A DNA stretch of 64,000 nt. It comes from Actinopolymorpha cephalotaxi (lineage in GTDB: Bacteria > Actinomycetota > Actinomycetes > Propionibacteriales > Actinopolymorphaceae). The stretch covers positions 4,548,850 to 4,612,849 of the forward strand of contig NZ_JACBZA010000001.1 of the NCBI RefSeq assembly GCF_013408535.1. Direction: 5' to 3'. The notes beneath the pieces were generated by a model that saw nothing but the letters and a program-made list of their open reading frames with translations, had not been told where the DNA came from and ran no database searches. Position numbers and translations under genes: made by a program. Positions 17,176-26,462 of this stretch are shown one piece after another (positions within the stretch are counted from its first letter, which is position 1; each line of letters begins with the position of its first letter).

Positions 17176-17862
17176 CTACGGGGTGCTCGGCTCCTGCGCG
17201 GGGTCGCACCAGGAGAGCTGGTATCCGCCGGCGTGCAGCGACCGGCGGAACCACAGCACGGAAAGGGCGAGCCCCGCGATGAACAGCGGGACCGAGGCCG
17301 CCGTGGCCACCGGCACCGACCAGGTGGTGCCCATGGTCAGCAGCAGGCTCAACGTCACGCTGGCGTTCACCAGCAACACCGCACCCCAGAGCAGGGACAG
17401 TCGCTGGAAGAGCCGGCGCAGCGGGGCCGAGCGCACCACGTCGAGGGGCAGCGGGCAGAAGTCGTGGGCGAGCCGCTGGATGAGTGGACGCTCCAGCAGC
17501 GCGGTCAGCAGGAAGGCCGCGGCGACGAGGTAGGTCATCAGCGTGGGTTGGAGGAAGTAGACCATCGCCGACCCGGCGGCGTAGGAAACGCCCACCTGGA
17601 CGACGGACAGCCCGGTCGCGCCGAGGAGTACGGCCGGCGGGCGTACGCCCCGCACGACCCGGACGGCCACGGCGAGCAGGGCCCATCCCACGGCGGCCAG
17701 CAGCGCGACGTGGAAACCCGCGACGACGACGACGCCGTAGAAGAGTCCGAGCGGTACGAGCACCGACTCGGCCAGGTGCTGGGCGATCTGCGCGGCCAGC
17801 CGTAGCCGGGGAGGCATGACGACGGTGCGCGTCGCGATCGCTGGGTGGTGCACGGGACTCAT
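17176..17862 (-). CDS. VC0807-like integral membrane protein
   Basis: 228 aa from ATG 17862; a TTG at 17889 is possible. At least six hydrophobic segments are present (for example LVPLGLFYGVVVVAGFHVAL, AVLLGATGLSVVQVGVSY, LFIAGLALSVLWF). The central DFCPLPLDVV and WGAVLLVNASVTL pattern recalls the VC0807 family. The function of that family is unknown. It is located upstream of the methyltransferase in the same direction. Confidence 0.7.
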   Translation of the reverse strand: MSPVHHPAIATRTVVMPPRLRLAAQIAQHLAESVLVPLGLFYGVVVVAGFHVALLAAVGWALLAVAVRVVRGVRPPAVLLGATGLSVVQVGVSYAAGSAMVYFLQPTLMTYLVAAAFLLTALLERPLIQRLAHDFCPLPLDVVRSAPLRRLFQRLSLLWGAVLLVNASVTLSLLLTMGTTWSVPVATAASVPLFIAGLALSVLWFRRSLHAGGYQLSWCDPAQEPSTP

Positions 17863-17999
17863 GGTCCGGACAGACCACCGGGTCGTCAACTCCGGCCGAA
17901 GCGGGCGATCGGGACGCCGGCGGTCAAGCGGTCACACCCGGCCGGGCACCGGAAGGCCGAGTGTGACCGAGGTCGCGGCGGACGGCGTGACGGAACGTG

Positions 18000-19721
18000 T
18001 CAGGACGGTCGCTTCACGGTGAGGTTCTTCAGGAACGCCGCCGCGACCGGCCCGGCGTCGGAGCCTCCGGATCCGCCGTCCTCGATCAGGACCGCCCACG
18101 CGATGTCGCTGTCCTCCTGGTAGCCGATCATCCAGGCGTGGGTGCGGCGCGGGGAGGCGTTGCCGTACTCCGCCGTTCCGGTCTTGGCGTGCGGCCGCCC
18201 GGGCAGGCCGCGCAGCGCGTCGCCGGCTCCGTCGGTGACCACCGACCGCATCATCGACCGGAGGTCGGTGACGACGCCCGGGTCGAGCGACTCCGGTGCC
18301 TGGTAGGGGTGACGGACGGCCCCGGGGACGAGCCTGGGCTGGACGAACTTCCCGTTCTTCACCGTGCCCGCGACCGACGCCATCACCAGCGGCGACGCGA
18401 GGTCGCGCCCCTGCCCGATCATCGCGGCCGACCGGTCGAGAACGTCGGTGTTCACCGGCACCGAACCGTCGTACGTCGACGTGCCGGTGTCCCAGACGCC
18501 GCCGATCCCGAACGCCGAGGCGGTCTTCGCCAGCGAGCTGTCGTCGAGTCGCTTGTGGGCTCCGATGAACGCGGTGTTGCAGGAGTGGGCGAACGCGTCC
18601 CGGAAGGTCGACCCGTCCGGCAGCACGAACTCGTTCTGGTTGGTGAAGCGGTAGCCGTACACCCATTCGTACCTGGGGCATTCCAGGGCATCGGAGGGGC
18701 GCAGGCCGGACTTGAGCAGAGCGGCGGAGGTGATGACCTTGAACGTGGATCCCGGTGGGTACTGCCCGATGAACGCACGGTTGTACCCGGCCGGGGAGTT
18801 CGCGGCGGCCAGGATGTCCCCGGTGGACGGCTTGACCGCGACGATCGCCGCCGGCTTGCTGACCAGATCGAGCGCCTTGGCCGCCGCGCGCTGCACGTCC
18901 GGGTCGATCGTGGTGTGCACGTCCGCGCCCAGCTTCGCGTCGGGGGTACGCAGGGGCCGCACCGCACGGCCGGTCTCCCGGTCGGTGATCGAGATCAGGT
19001 ACGCCGACCCGGACCCGGGCCCGGCGAGCTGCTTGTTGTAGCGCTTCTGCAGGCCGGTGGTCCCCTTGCCGTTCGAGTCGACGTCGCCGACGAGGGTGGC
19101 GGCGGCGAGCACGTCACCCTTGCTGTCCAGGATCGATCCGCGGGTGGACATCCTCGCCACCGCGAGCGTCTGTCCCACCTTCAGCGCGGGGTGGACCATC
19201 GACGGTTCGAAGTGGACCACGTCCCGGGCCGCGGTCTGCACGATCCGTGCCTTCGACTCGTAGGTGTACGCGCCGACTCGCGGCACCTTCATCTTCACGG
19301 TGAACGGCATCACGTAGGCGGCCCTGGCCCCGGCCTTGCGCTCACTCTTGGTGACTGTGCTCGCACTCGCGCGGCCGACGTCGATCGAGAACGGCTTCGG
19401 CGCGAGGTTGCGGTGCAGGGAGGCGAGGAGTGACGCCGCACTGGCCGGGCTGTCGGTGTACTGCCCCGCCGCGTCCCATTTGCCGCGTCTCCACGCGCTG
19501 ACGAAGGTGTCCATCCGGCGTTCGGCGCGCGCCACCGACTCCTTCGCCGCCTGATGCCTGGCCTCCTCGGCCCTCTCCGCGGTCCTGCCCGGGGTGCCGA
19601 CCAGCATCAGGGCGCCGGCCACTCCCCCGAAGATCACCAGCGATACTGCGACGACCCCCACGATGACCCGGAACCGCCGTACGCGGTCTCGCTCCGAGTG
19701 CCACTCCGTCACGTCTTCCAC
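18000..19721 (-). CDS. Class B penicillin-binding protein with NTF2-like (MecA-N) domain
   Basis: 573 aa from GTG 19721; GTG 19712 with GGAAGA just upstream is a close alternative. One N-terminal membrane anchor (VIVGVVAVSLVIFGGVAGAL) is followed by an NTF2-like MecA-N domain (about 55-170), a dimerisation region, and the transpeptidase domain. Catalytic motifs are complete: PPGSTFKV (SxxK), HSCNTAF (SxN) and HAKTGTAE (KTG). It cross-links peptidoglycan outside the membrane. The architecture is that of low-affinity PBPs and PBPA/PbpA-like proteins. It is divergent from a LysR regulator 85 nt away that is itself coupled to a beta-lactamase-fold gene. Confidence 0.9.
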   Translation of the reverse strand: MEDVTEWHSERDRVRRFRVIVGVVAVSLVIFGGVAGALMLVGTPGRTAERAEEARHQAAKESVARAERRMDTFVSAWRRGKWDAAGQYTDSPASAASLLASLHRNLAPKPFSIDVGRASASTVTKSERKAGARAAYVMPFTVKMKVPRVGAYTYESKARIVQTAARDVVHFEPSMVHPALKVGQTLAVARMSTRGSILDSKGDVLAAATLVGDVDSNGKGTTGLQKRYNKQLAGPGSGSAYLISITDRETGRAVRPLRTPDAKLGADVHTTIDPDVQRAAAKALDLVSKPAAIVAVKPSTGDILAAANSPAGYNRAFIGQYPPGSTFKVITSAALLKSGLRPSDALECPRYEWVYGYRFTNQNEFVLPDGSTFRDAFAHSCNTAFIGAHKRLDDSSLAKTASAFGIGGVWDTGTSTYDGSVPVNTDVLDRSAAMIGQGRDLASPLVMASVAGTVKNGKFVQPRLVPGAVRHPYQAPESLDPGVVTDLRSMMRSVVTDGAGDALRGLPGRPHAKTGTAEYGNASPRRTHAWMIGYQEDSDIAWAVLIEDGGSGGSDAGPVAAAFLKNLTVKRPS

Positions 19722-19806
19722 GCTGAAGATGAAAGCAAATTCATCGGCCCGTCGCCAATGTGGATATCGGCGGGCGCTCGATCGGCTCCGGATACCATCG
19801 CCGGTC

Positions 19807-20760
19807 ATGGACCTGGTGCGGCATTTGGAGTACTTCACGGCGATCGCCGCCGAAGGGCACTTCGGCCGCGCCGCGGAGCAGCTCCGGATGCGGCAGCCGC
19901 CGCTGTCCCAGGGCCTGCGGCGCCTGGAGGCCCAGCTCGGCACTCGGTTGTTCGACCGGGACAGTCAGGGTGTACGGCTGACCGACGCGGGCCGTGCCCT
20001 GCTGCCGGCCGCGCAGCGGGTACTCGACGAGGTCCAGCAGCTGCATCTGCTGGCGAGACGGCAGCGTGACCCGGCACGGGCCCTGGTCCGCATCCGGATC
20101 GCTCCCGGCCTGGGGCGGGCCCACTACTCCCGGGTGGTCGCCACCTGCCGGCGCGCCGTCCCGGAGGCCGACATCGAGGTGAGCGAACAGACCGGCCGCG
20201 ACCTGACCCGGGACCTGCTCGACGGCCGGGCCGAGCTCGGCGTCCTCCGCGAACCCGTCGTCGCCCGCGGGCTCACCCTCGGCCCCGCGCTCGAGGTGCC
20301 GTTGCGCTGTCTCGTACCCGACGACGGATCCGTTCGTGACACCCCGCGGCTCCGCGACCTGGCCGGCCACGAGCTCCTGCTGCCCGCCCGCGACCACGCG
20401 CCCGCGGCGTACGACGACCTGCTGGCGATGTGCGAGCGGCACGGGTTCCTGCCGCGGGCGGTCCGGGAGATGGCCGACGAGCGGGTCGCCCGCGGGCTGA
20501 TCGCGGCGGGCGGGGTGGTCGCGTTCACCACCGACCCCGCGACCGACCCCGCCACGGACGCCGACTCTGGTGAGGGAATCCGGATCGTCCGCCTGCACGG
20601 CGATCCGCTCGCCCTGTCCCTCCGGGTGGCGTGGGCGGGAGCCCTGCCGGTACCGGCCCGGGAGCTTCCCGGCGTACTCCAGGAGGTCCTCGGCCCACCG
20701 CGCCGGCCGGCCGGGGTCGGCCCGGCACCGCGACCGGTCTCCGAGGTGCCCGCACCATGA
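19807..20760 (+). CDS. LysR-family transcriptional regulator
   Basis: 317 aa from ATG 19807. The N-terminal winged HTH is clear: LEYFTAIAAEGHFGRAAEQL, then PPLSQGLRRLEAQLGTRLF. A periplasmic-binding-like effector domain follows from about residue 90. It starts 85 nt from the divergent PBP gene, so it probably controls that promoter and its own. The stop overlaps the beta-lactamase-like gene (ATGA, 20757-20760). The effector is unknown; a cell-wall fragment or beta-lactam is a plausible guess only. Confidence 0.9.
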   Translation: MDLVRHLEYFTAIAAEGHFGRAAEQLRMRQPPLSQGLRRLEAQLGTRLFDRDSQGVRLTDAGRALLPAAQRVLDEVQQLHLLARRQRDPARALVRIRIAPGLGRAHYSRVVATCRRAVPEADIEVSEQTGRDLTRDLLDGRAELGVLREPVVARGLTLGPALEVPLRCLVPDDGSVRDTPRLRDLAGHELLLPARDHAPAAYDDLLAMCERHGFLPRAVREMADERVARGLIAAGGVVAFTTDPATDPATDADSGEGIRIVRLHGDPLALSLRVAWAGALPVPARELPGVLQEVLGPPRRPAGVGPAPRPVSEVPAP

Positions 20761-21653
20761 CCGTGATCGAGGAGGGAAGCCGGGCGATCCAGCAGTGCTT
20801 CGAGGACGCGGGCGTCTGGGGCTGGCTGCACGCCGTCGACCTGCACGACGAGGACCGCGAGGTCGGCTTCTTCCCGGACGAGCAGGTCGCGCTCGCCTCC
20901 GTGTTCAAACTGCCACTGCTCGCGGCGTACGCCCGGATGGTCGACGCCGGCGAGATCGACCCGGTGGCGACCGTCACCCTCGACCCCTCGCGGCGTACCC
21001 CCGGGAGCACCGGGTTCGCGGCGATGGCCGACCCGATCACAGTGTCCTGGCGCGACCTCGCACGGTCGATGATCACCGTCAGCGACAACGCGGCGGCGGA
21101 CGAACTGCTCGACGCCGTGGGGCTGGACCGGGTCCGCGCACTGCTGGACGACCTCGGCCTGCGGCGGACCCGGATCACCGGGGGCTCCCGGGACCTGTTC
21201 GACGCGGTGCTGCGGGAGAGCGGCCAGCCGACGCTGGCCGAGGGCATCGCGTGGCTGCGCGACTCGGGAACGATGGACCAGACCGCCGTACTCGATCCGG
21301 AGAACCCGCACAGCAGCGTCGGCACCTGCCGGGACATGACCCGGCTGCTCATGGCGATCTGGCGCGACCGCGCGGCGTCGCCGGACCAGTGCGTCTACAT
21401 GCGGACGGTGCTCACCCAGCAGATCTGGACCCAGCGGCTCGCGGCGGCGTTCCCGTTCGACGACGTGGTGGTGGCCGGCAAGACCGGCACCTTCATCGCC
21501 CTGCGGCACGAGGTCGGCGTGGTCGAGTATCCGAACGGCGAGACCTACGCCGTCGCGGTGTTCACCAGGTCGCCGCGTACCCGCCTGATCCTCCCCGCTG
21601 CCGACGCCGCCATCGCCCAGGCCGCCAAGATCGCGGTCGCCTCACTGCGCTGA
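20757..21653 (+). CDS. Class A beta-lactamase-fold serine hydrolase without signal peptide
   Basis: 298 aa, translationally coupled to the LysR gene. Motifs: ASVFKLP (SxxK, about residue 48-51), TVSDNAA (SDN) and AGKTGTF (KTG), so the active site is intact. No signal peptide or membrane anchor is seen (MTVIEEGSRAIQQCFEDAG), and a typical omega-loop ExxLN is not evident. It may be cytoplasmic and act on something other than beta-lactams, or the N-terminus may be mis-assigned. Confidence 0.85.
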   Translation: MTVIEEGSRAIQQCFEDAGVWGWLHAVDLHDEDREVGFFPDEQVALASVFKLPLLAAYARMVDAGEIDPVATVTLDPSRRTPGSTGFAAMADPITVSWRDLARSMITVSDNAAADELLDAVGLDRVRALLDDLGLRRTRITGGSRDLFDAVLRESGQPTLAEGIAWLRDSGTMDQTAVLDPENPHSSVGTCRDMTRLLMAIWRDRAASPDQCVYMRTVLTQQIWTQRLAAAFPFDDVVVAGKTGTFIALRHEVGVVEYPNGETYAVAVFTRSPRTRLILPAADAAIAQAAKIAVASLR

Positions 21654-21763
21654 CCCGCCGCTCGCCAGGATTTGTCATTGCGGAATTCGGTGCTTTGTTT
21701 CTCCGGCGGATTTCATTGGCTGCATGACTAGGCTTGCACTGGCTCTTCACGAGGGGGATATGC

Positions 21764-23524
21764 ATGACCATTCGATTCAAGGTCTCAGCGCTTTCACTTG
21801 TGAAACACCGGTCACGGGTATTCACCCGCCGGGCAGGTATGGCCTCGGCGCTACTGCTGGCCGTGGTGACCGGTGCGACGCCATCGGTCGCACGCGCCGC
21901 CCCGTCTCCCTCGCCGCTCGGCTTACATGTCGCACGGCACGACCACGCCGGGGCAGATGCGGTCTCCTCCCGGCACCGGGCTCGGCCGTGCGCGACGAGG
22001 CCCGCGCCGCCCTCGAACACGGTGCCCACGCCACCACCCGTCACGGCCGGCAGCGGGGTGTGGAGTTTCGTGACCGAGCCACGCCTGCATCCCATGCGGG
22101 TCACCGTCATCACCCGGACTCCGCACACGGCCCCCGGCGACATCTTCGTCGCACCGTACGCCGCGGGGAGGATGGTAGGCCAGACCGGATCACTGATCGT
22201 CGACAACGCCGGCGACCCGGTGTGGTTCCGACCACTGGCGTCGGCGAAGCTGCAGAACGCCGACTTCAGGGTCCAGACCTACCACGATCCACACACCGGA
22301 AAGGCACAACGGGTGCTGACGTGGTGGCAGGGATCCATAGCCATTCCGCCCACCTACACGAACCTCCCCATCGGTGGGGCCGAGCCCGGCGGATGTTATT
22401 ACATCGTCGACAGCCACTATCGGCTGATACGGACAGTTTTCGCGCGGCACGGATTCAACCCGGACGAGCACGAATTCACGCTTACCCGCGCGGGGACGGT
22501 GCTGTTCGTCGCCTCCAAGGCGGTGCCCATGGACCTGACACCGTACGGGGGTCCCAAGGACGGGGCCATACTCGACGCCGAGGTGCAGGAGGTCGATCTC
22601 CGGACGGGCAGGCTCGTCTTCTCGTGGGACATGCTCGACCACGTGGATCCCGCCGACTCCGAGACGCCGGCTTCGGACGCCACGAAGTCCGGTGGCGTGT
22701 GGGATGCCTTCCACATGAACTCGATCGACGAACGCGGCGGCGAACTGCTGGTCTCGGCCCGGAACATGTGGGCGGTCTACAAGATCTCGAAGTCGAGCGG
22801 CCGGATCCTCTGGCAACTCGGCGGAAAGCGGAGTGACTTCACCTTCGGGACGAACGCGGAGTTCTTCTGGCAGCACGACGCGCGTTTCCGAGCCGGCAAC
22901 AGGATCAGCATGTTCGACGACGGCTGCTGCAATCTCACCGGCGGAAGGCCCGAACAGCAGTCGCACGGCCTGATTCTCAGTCTCGACCTACGCAGGCATC
23001 GGGCAGACGCCGTACGGACCTACTACCACAAACGGGGCCTGTACTCGCCGTCGGAGGGGAACATGCAGGCGCTGCCGAACGGCAACGAGTTCGTCGGGTG
23101 GGGACAGAATCCGTACTACTCGGAGTACACCGGCGCGGGAAACTCGCAGGGCCACGGCACCGTCAACCTCGTCTATGACGCGAGGCTGGCCGGTTTCAAC
23201 TTCTCCTACCGCATCCTCCGCAACACCTGGATCGGCACGCCGCACTACCCGCCGCGCGCCGCGGCGCGGTCGAGCGCCGGTCAGCGCGTCGTCTATGCGT
23301 CCTGGAACGGGTCGACGCAGACCAGAGCGTGGCAGGTGCTGGCGGGCAGGCACGCCGACGAACTGTCGGTTGTCGTCAGACGGTACGCCCGCGTGGGATT
23401 CGAGACGGGGATACCGACCAACAGCCGGGGACCGTACTTCCAGGTGAGGGCACTCGACGGGAGAGGAAAGGTCCTGGGCACTTCGAAGGTCGTGAAACTG
23501 CGGCGGGCCGACTTCCTTCCCTAG
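21764..23524 (+). CDS. Secreted arylsulfotransferase-like (Arylsulfotran_2) protein
   Basis: 586 aa from ATG 21764 with the strong site GAGGGGGA 6 nt upstream. The N-terminus has a long basic region then ASALLLAVVTGATPSVARAA, so it is exported (possibly Tat, RR at 32-33). The body resembles PF14269: DPHTGKAQRVLTWWQG, HGFNPDEHEFTLTRAG, DAFHMNSIDERGGELLVSAR, ILWQLGGK and FWQHDARFRAGNRIS. The histidine-containing segments are the conserved family blocks. By family it would move sulfate between phenolic compounds, but many members are uncharacterised. Its stop shares a CTAG with the convergent substrate-binding gene. Confidence 0.75.
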   Translation: MTIRFKVSALSLVKHRSRVFTRRAGMASALLLAVVTGATPSVARAAPSPSPLGLHVARHDHAGADAVSSRHRARPCATRPAPPSNTVPTPPPVTAGSGVWSFVTEPRLHPMRVTVITRTPHTAPGDIFVAPYAAGRMVGQTGSLIVDNAGDPVWFRPLASAKLQNADFRVQTYHDPHTGKAQRVLTWWQGSIAIPPTYTNLPIGGAEPGGCYYIVDSHYRLIRTVFARHGFNPDEHEFTLTRAGTVLFVASKAVPMDLTPYGGPKDGAILDAEVQEVDLRTGRLVFSWDMLDHVDPADSETPASDATKSGGVWDAFHMNSIDERGGELLVSARNMWAVYKISKSSGRILWQLGGKRSDFTFGTNAEFFWQHDARFRAGNRISMFDDGCCNLTGGRPEQQSHGLILSLDLRRHRADAVRTYYHKRGLYSPSEGNMQALPNGNEFVGWGQNPYYSEYTGAGNSQGHGTVNLVYDARLAGFNFSYRILRNTWIGTPHYPPRAAARSSAGQRVVYASWNGSTQTRAWQVLAGRHADELSVVVRRYARVGFETGIPTNSRGPYFQVRALDGRGKVLGTSKVVKLRRADFLP

Positions 23525-25464
23525 CTCCCGCTCTTCATCTGGAGGTAGCCGGACTGCATCCACATCACCGGCTGGGCCGCCCCGCCGAGTCCGGTCCACA
23601 GCCACTTCTCGGAGTCGGGCGGGAACTTCGTGTACCGGCTGGTGCCGTACGCCTCGTGGAAAGCGTTGTTGTACAGCGGGAGGATCGGCAGGTCGCGGTT
23701 GATCCACCGGGCCCAGTCGTAGGTGTACTCCGCCCACTTGCTCTTCGGGGCCTGGTTCACCTGGCGGTTCAGGGTCGCGGCGATGTGCACCTTGCCCAGC
23801 CCGGGGACGTCGGCGTACGGCCCGACACCGATCGCGACGTGGCCGTGGAACTCTCCCTTGCCGTCGTACCAGATCGGGTAGTTCCACGCCGGCAGGGAAC
23901 CTTGCGCGAACGTCGCGGCGAAGTCCGCCAGCGGGTTGGGCGTGCCACCCCAGTCCATGAACCACTCGGTGACCGCGAACTGGCCGTCGAGCATCTGGTT
24001 GTAGTACGTCCCGGAGTTGACGTTCACCTCCTCGGCCTTGATCCCGAAGTGCATCAGCATGTTGGCGATGGCCAGCCCGTCCTGGTCGAACTGCGAGTTG
24101 CCCGCCTCCTCGGTGATCGTCACCTTCCACAGGTCACCCTTCGGCGTGTACCACTTGCCGTTCTTCTTCGTGAATCCCACGCTCTCCAGAAGCTGCTTCG
24201 CCTTGGCCGGGTTGTAGTTGTAGGGATTCATCTTCGCCATCTGAGCCCTGGTGATGTACTTCGGCACCGCCATCGCGTCGTTGATGCCGTCGGGCGCGAT
24301 CGCGGGCGGGTCCTGGATCAGCTTGCCGCCCATGTCCAGCTGCGTGAGCTGCTTGCGCTTGATGATGTACGCGAACGCCTGCCGGACCTCACGCAGGTTG
24401 TAGGGGTAGGTGGCCAGGTGGAACACCAGGCTCTCCTGCTGCACCGGCGACGGGATGAACACGTAGTGCCCGGTGCCCGAGGCCTTCAGCTTGTCCACCT
24501 GCGGGTCGGTGAACTGCGAGAACTCCTCGAAGTCCATGGTGCCGCCGGACAGGCCGCCGAACGCCGCGGTCACGCTCGCCGGGACGATCTGCACCCACGG
24601 GACGCGGATGTTCTTCTGGTCCCACCAGCCCATCCACTTCCTGAACAGGATTCCGCTCACGCCGGAGTTCTGGATCGTGTACGGGCCGTTCCCGATGAGC
24701 TTGTCCGGCTTGAACTTCGCCAGGTTGGTTCCCGTCGTCAAGACGGCCTTGCCTGCCGGGGAGTCCGAGGCTGCCTTGATGCTTGCCTGGGTGGGGTCGA
24801 GGAAGTTGTACGTGTGCCAGTAGCTGAGCAGCGCCTTGTCGAACCCTGCGGGGAGGAGGCTGCCGTACTGGGTGGAGGGCAACATCCAGATGGACATGAT
24901 CGAGGACATGACGTTGTCGGTGACGACCCAGTCGTGCAGCTTGACCGTCACCTGGTGGTCGTTGGGGGCCGAGAGGTCCTCGATGTCGGCCCACACCGAA
25001 CTACCGTTCGCACCTGCCAGCAGGAAGCTGTCGATCACGTCCTTCGTCGTGAAGGGCTTGCCGTCCTGCCACTTCGCACCCTGCCGCAGATCGAACGTGA
25101 TCTGGTGGCCGTCGACCTTCCAGCTGGACGCCATCTCGGGGAGGTACGGGTTGGACCCGGGACGGAGGGTGTTGGAGTAGGCGGCCAGGTTGATCAGGGA
25201 CAGGTTGAGGAACGGCTCCGGGTTCGGGCTGTACGGGTTGTAGGAGACGCCGCTGCTCCACTGCGGGTTGGCGATCCGGAACGCCGTCTGGGTCGCGGGG
25301 TACTTCGCCGGATCGACCACCGCGCTGCCCGTGGCCTTGCCGACGTCGTGTGCTCCTCCCCCACCTCCGCCTGCATCCTCACCCGAGCAGGCACCCACGA
25401 CCAGCGTGAGCGCGGCGGCCACCGCGCCCAGTGCCGCCGCCCTGCGAGACCTCGATGTCCTCAT
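23521..25464 (-). CDS. Opp/Dpp-type ABC transporter, substrate-binding lipoprotein (SBP_bac_5)
   Basis: 647 aa from ATG 25464 with GGAGGA 2-7 nt upstream. The signal peptide ends in a lipobox (LVVGAC|SGED), so it is a membrane-anchored lipoprotein followed by a glycine linker. The rest is a family-5 extracellular binding protein (DLRQGAKWQDGKPFTTKDVID, IGNGPYTIQNSG, RQAFAYIIKRKQLTQ). It is the last gene of the operon that starts at 29425. The ligand is unknown. Neighbouring catabolic genes suggest a sugar or acylated amino sugar rather than a peptide (inference). Confidence 0.9.
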   Translation of the reverse strand: MRTSRSRRAAALGAVAAALTLVVGACSGEDAGGGGGGAHDVGKATGSAVVDPAKYPATQTAFRIANPQWSSGVSYNPYSPNPEPFLNLSLINLAAYSNTLRPGSNPYLPEMASSWKVDGHQITFDLRQGAKWQDGKPFTTKDVIDSFLLAGANGSSVWADIEDLSAPNDHQVTVKLHDWVVTDNVMSSIMSIWMLPSTQYGSLLPAGFDKALLSYWHTYNFLDPTQASIKAASDSPAGKAVLTTGTNLAKFKPDKLIGNGPYTIQNSGVSGILFRKWMGWWDQKNIRVPWVQIVPASVTAAFGGLSGGTMDFEEFSQFTDPQVDKLKASGTGHYVFIPSPVQQESLVFHLATYPYNLREVRQAFAYIIKRKQLTQLDMGGKLIQDPPAIAPDGINDAMAVPKYITRAQMAKMNPYNYNPAKAKQLLESVGFTKKNGKWYTPKGDLWKVTITEEAGNSQFDQDGLAIANMLMHFGIKAEEVNVNSGTYYNQMLDGQFAVTEWFMDWGGTPNPLADFAATFAQGSLPAWNYPIWYDGKGEFHGHVAIGVGPYADVPGLGKVHIAATLNRQVNQAPKSKWAEYTYDWARWINRDLPILPLYNNAFHEAYGTSRYTKFPPDSEKWLWTGLGGAAQPVMWMQSGYLQMKSGS

Positions 25465-25472
25465 GTCTCCTC

Positions 25473-26462
25473 CTACCGTTCGGTGCTCGTCAGTTCGGTG
25501 ATCGGGGGAACGCGGTCGGGGAAGAAGCACGCGGCCCGGTGCCCGGGAGCCACCTCCGCCAACGGAGGCGCCTCACGGCAGCGGTCCTCGGCGAAGGGAC
25601 AGCGGTTGGCGAAGACACAACCGGTGCGCGCGGGCTCACCTTCGAGCCGGTGGGCCACCTCCTCGTCGCGGCGTACCTCGGCGACGTCGGGATCGGGCAC
25701 CGGAATGGCCCGAAGAAGGTGGTAGGTGTAGGGATGCCGCGGCTGGGTGATGACCTGTTCGGTGGGGCCCTCCTCGACCACCACGCCGTAGAACATCACC
25801 AGAATGCGGCCGCCCCTGGTGAAGTACCGCACCACTCCGAAGTCGTGGCTGATGAATACGAAGCTGATCTGGCGTTCCGCGCGGAACTTCAGCAGGAGAT
25901 TGAGAATCGCCACCCGCATCGAGACGTCCAGCATGCTGGTCACCTCGTCCGCGACGACCAGGCGTGGTTCGAGGCTGATGGCGCGGGCGATGGCGACCCG
26001 CTGCCGCTGCCCACCCGACAACTGGTGCGGATAGCGGTGCAGGAAGGCGGGCGTGGCGTCCAGCCCGACCTGCTGCAGGGTCTCCAGCAACCGCTTCTCC
26101 ACGGTCCGGTGCGTGGCGAGTCCGTGGCGGCGCAGGCCGTAGCCGAGGGTGGTGCCGATCGAGAGGCCGGGGTTGAGCGAGCTGTAGGGATCCTGGTGGA
26201 CCATCTGTACGTCGCGCCGCCACGCACTCCTGGCCTTGCCCCGCAGCGACCCGATGTCCTGGTCCTCGTACCGGACCACCCCATCGCTCGGCTGGGTCAG
26301 GCCGGCGATGATCTTGCCGAGCGTGGTCTTGCCGCAACCGGACTCCCCGACCAGCGCGACCACCTCGTCCGGCTCGACGGCGAGGTTCACGTCGTGCAGC
26401 ACCGGACGGTCCTTCGTGGTGGCGTACCTGTGGGTCAGGTGGTCGACTTCGAGCAGGCTCAT
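25473..26462 (-). CDS. Opp/Dpp-type ABC transporter ATPase (DppF/OppF-like)
   Basis: 329 aa from ATG 26462 inside the previous stop. Motifs: GESGCGKTT, HQLSGGQRQR, LVVADEVTSMLD (Walker B with Val in place of the usual Pro after Asp-Glu) and FISHD. The C-terminal cysteine-rich oligopeptide-transporter tail (CVFANRCPFAEDRC) is present. It energises uptake with the DppD-like partner. The D-E-V replacement of the canonical D-E-P is common enough in OppF-type proteins and does not remove the catalytic Glu. Confidence 0.9.
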   Translation of the reverse strand: MSLLEVDHLTHRYATTKDRPVLHDVNLAVEPDEVVALVGESGCGKTTLGKIIAGLTQPSDGVVRYEDQDIGSLRGKARSAWRRDVQMVHQDPYSSLNPGLSIGTTLGYGLRRHGLATHRTVEKRLLETLQQVGLDATPAFLHRYPHQLSGGQRQRVAIARAISLEPRLVVADEVTSMLDVSMRVAILNLLLKFRAERQISFVFISHDFGVVRYFTRGGRILVMFYGVVVEEGPTEQVITQPRHPYTYHLLRAIPVPDPDVAEVRRDEEVAHRLEGEPARTGCVFANRCPFAEDRCREAPPLAEVAPGHRAACFFPDRVPPITELTSTER

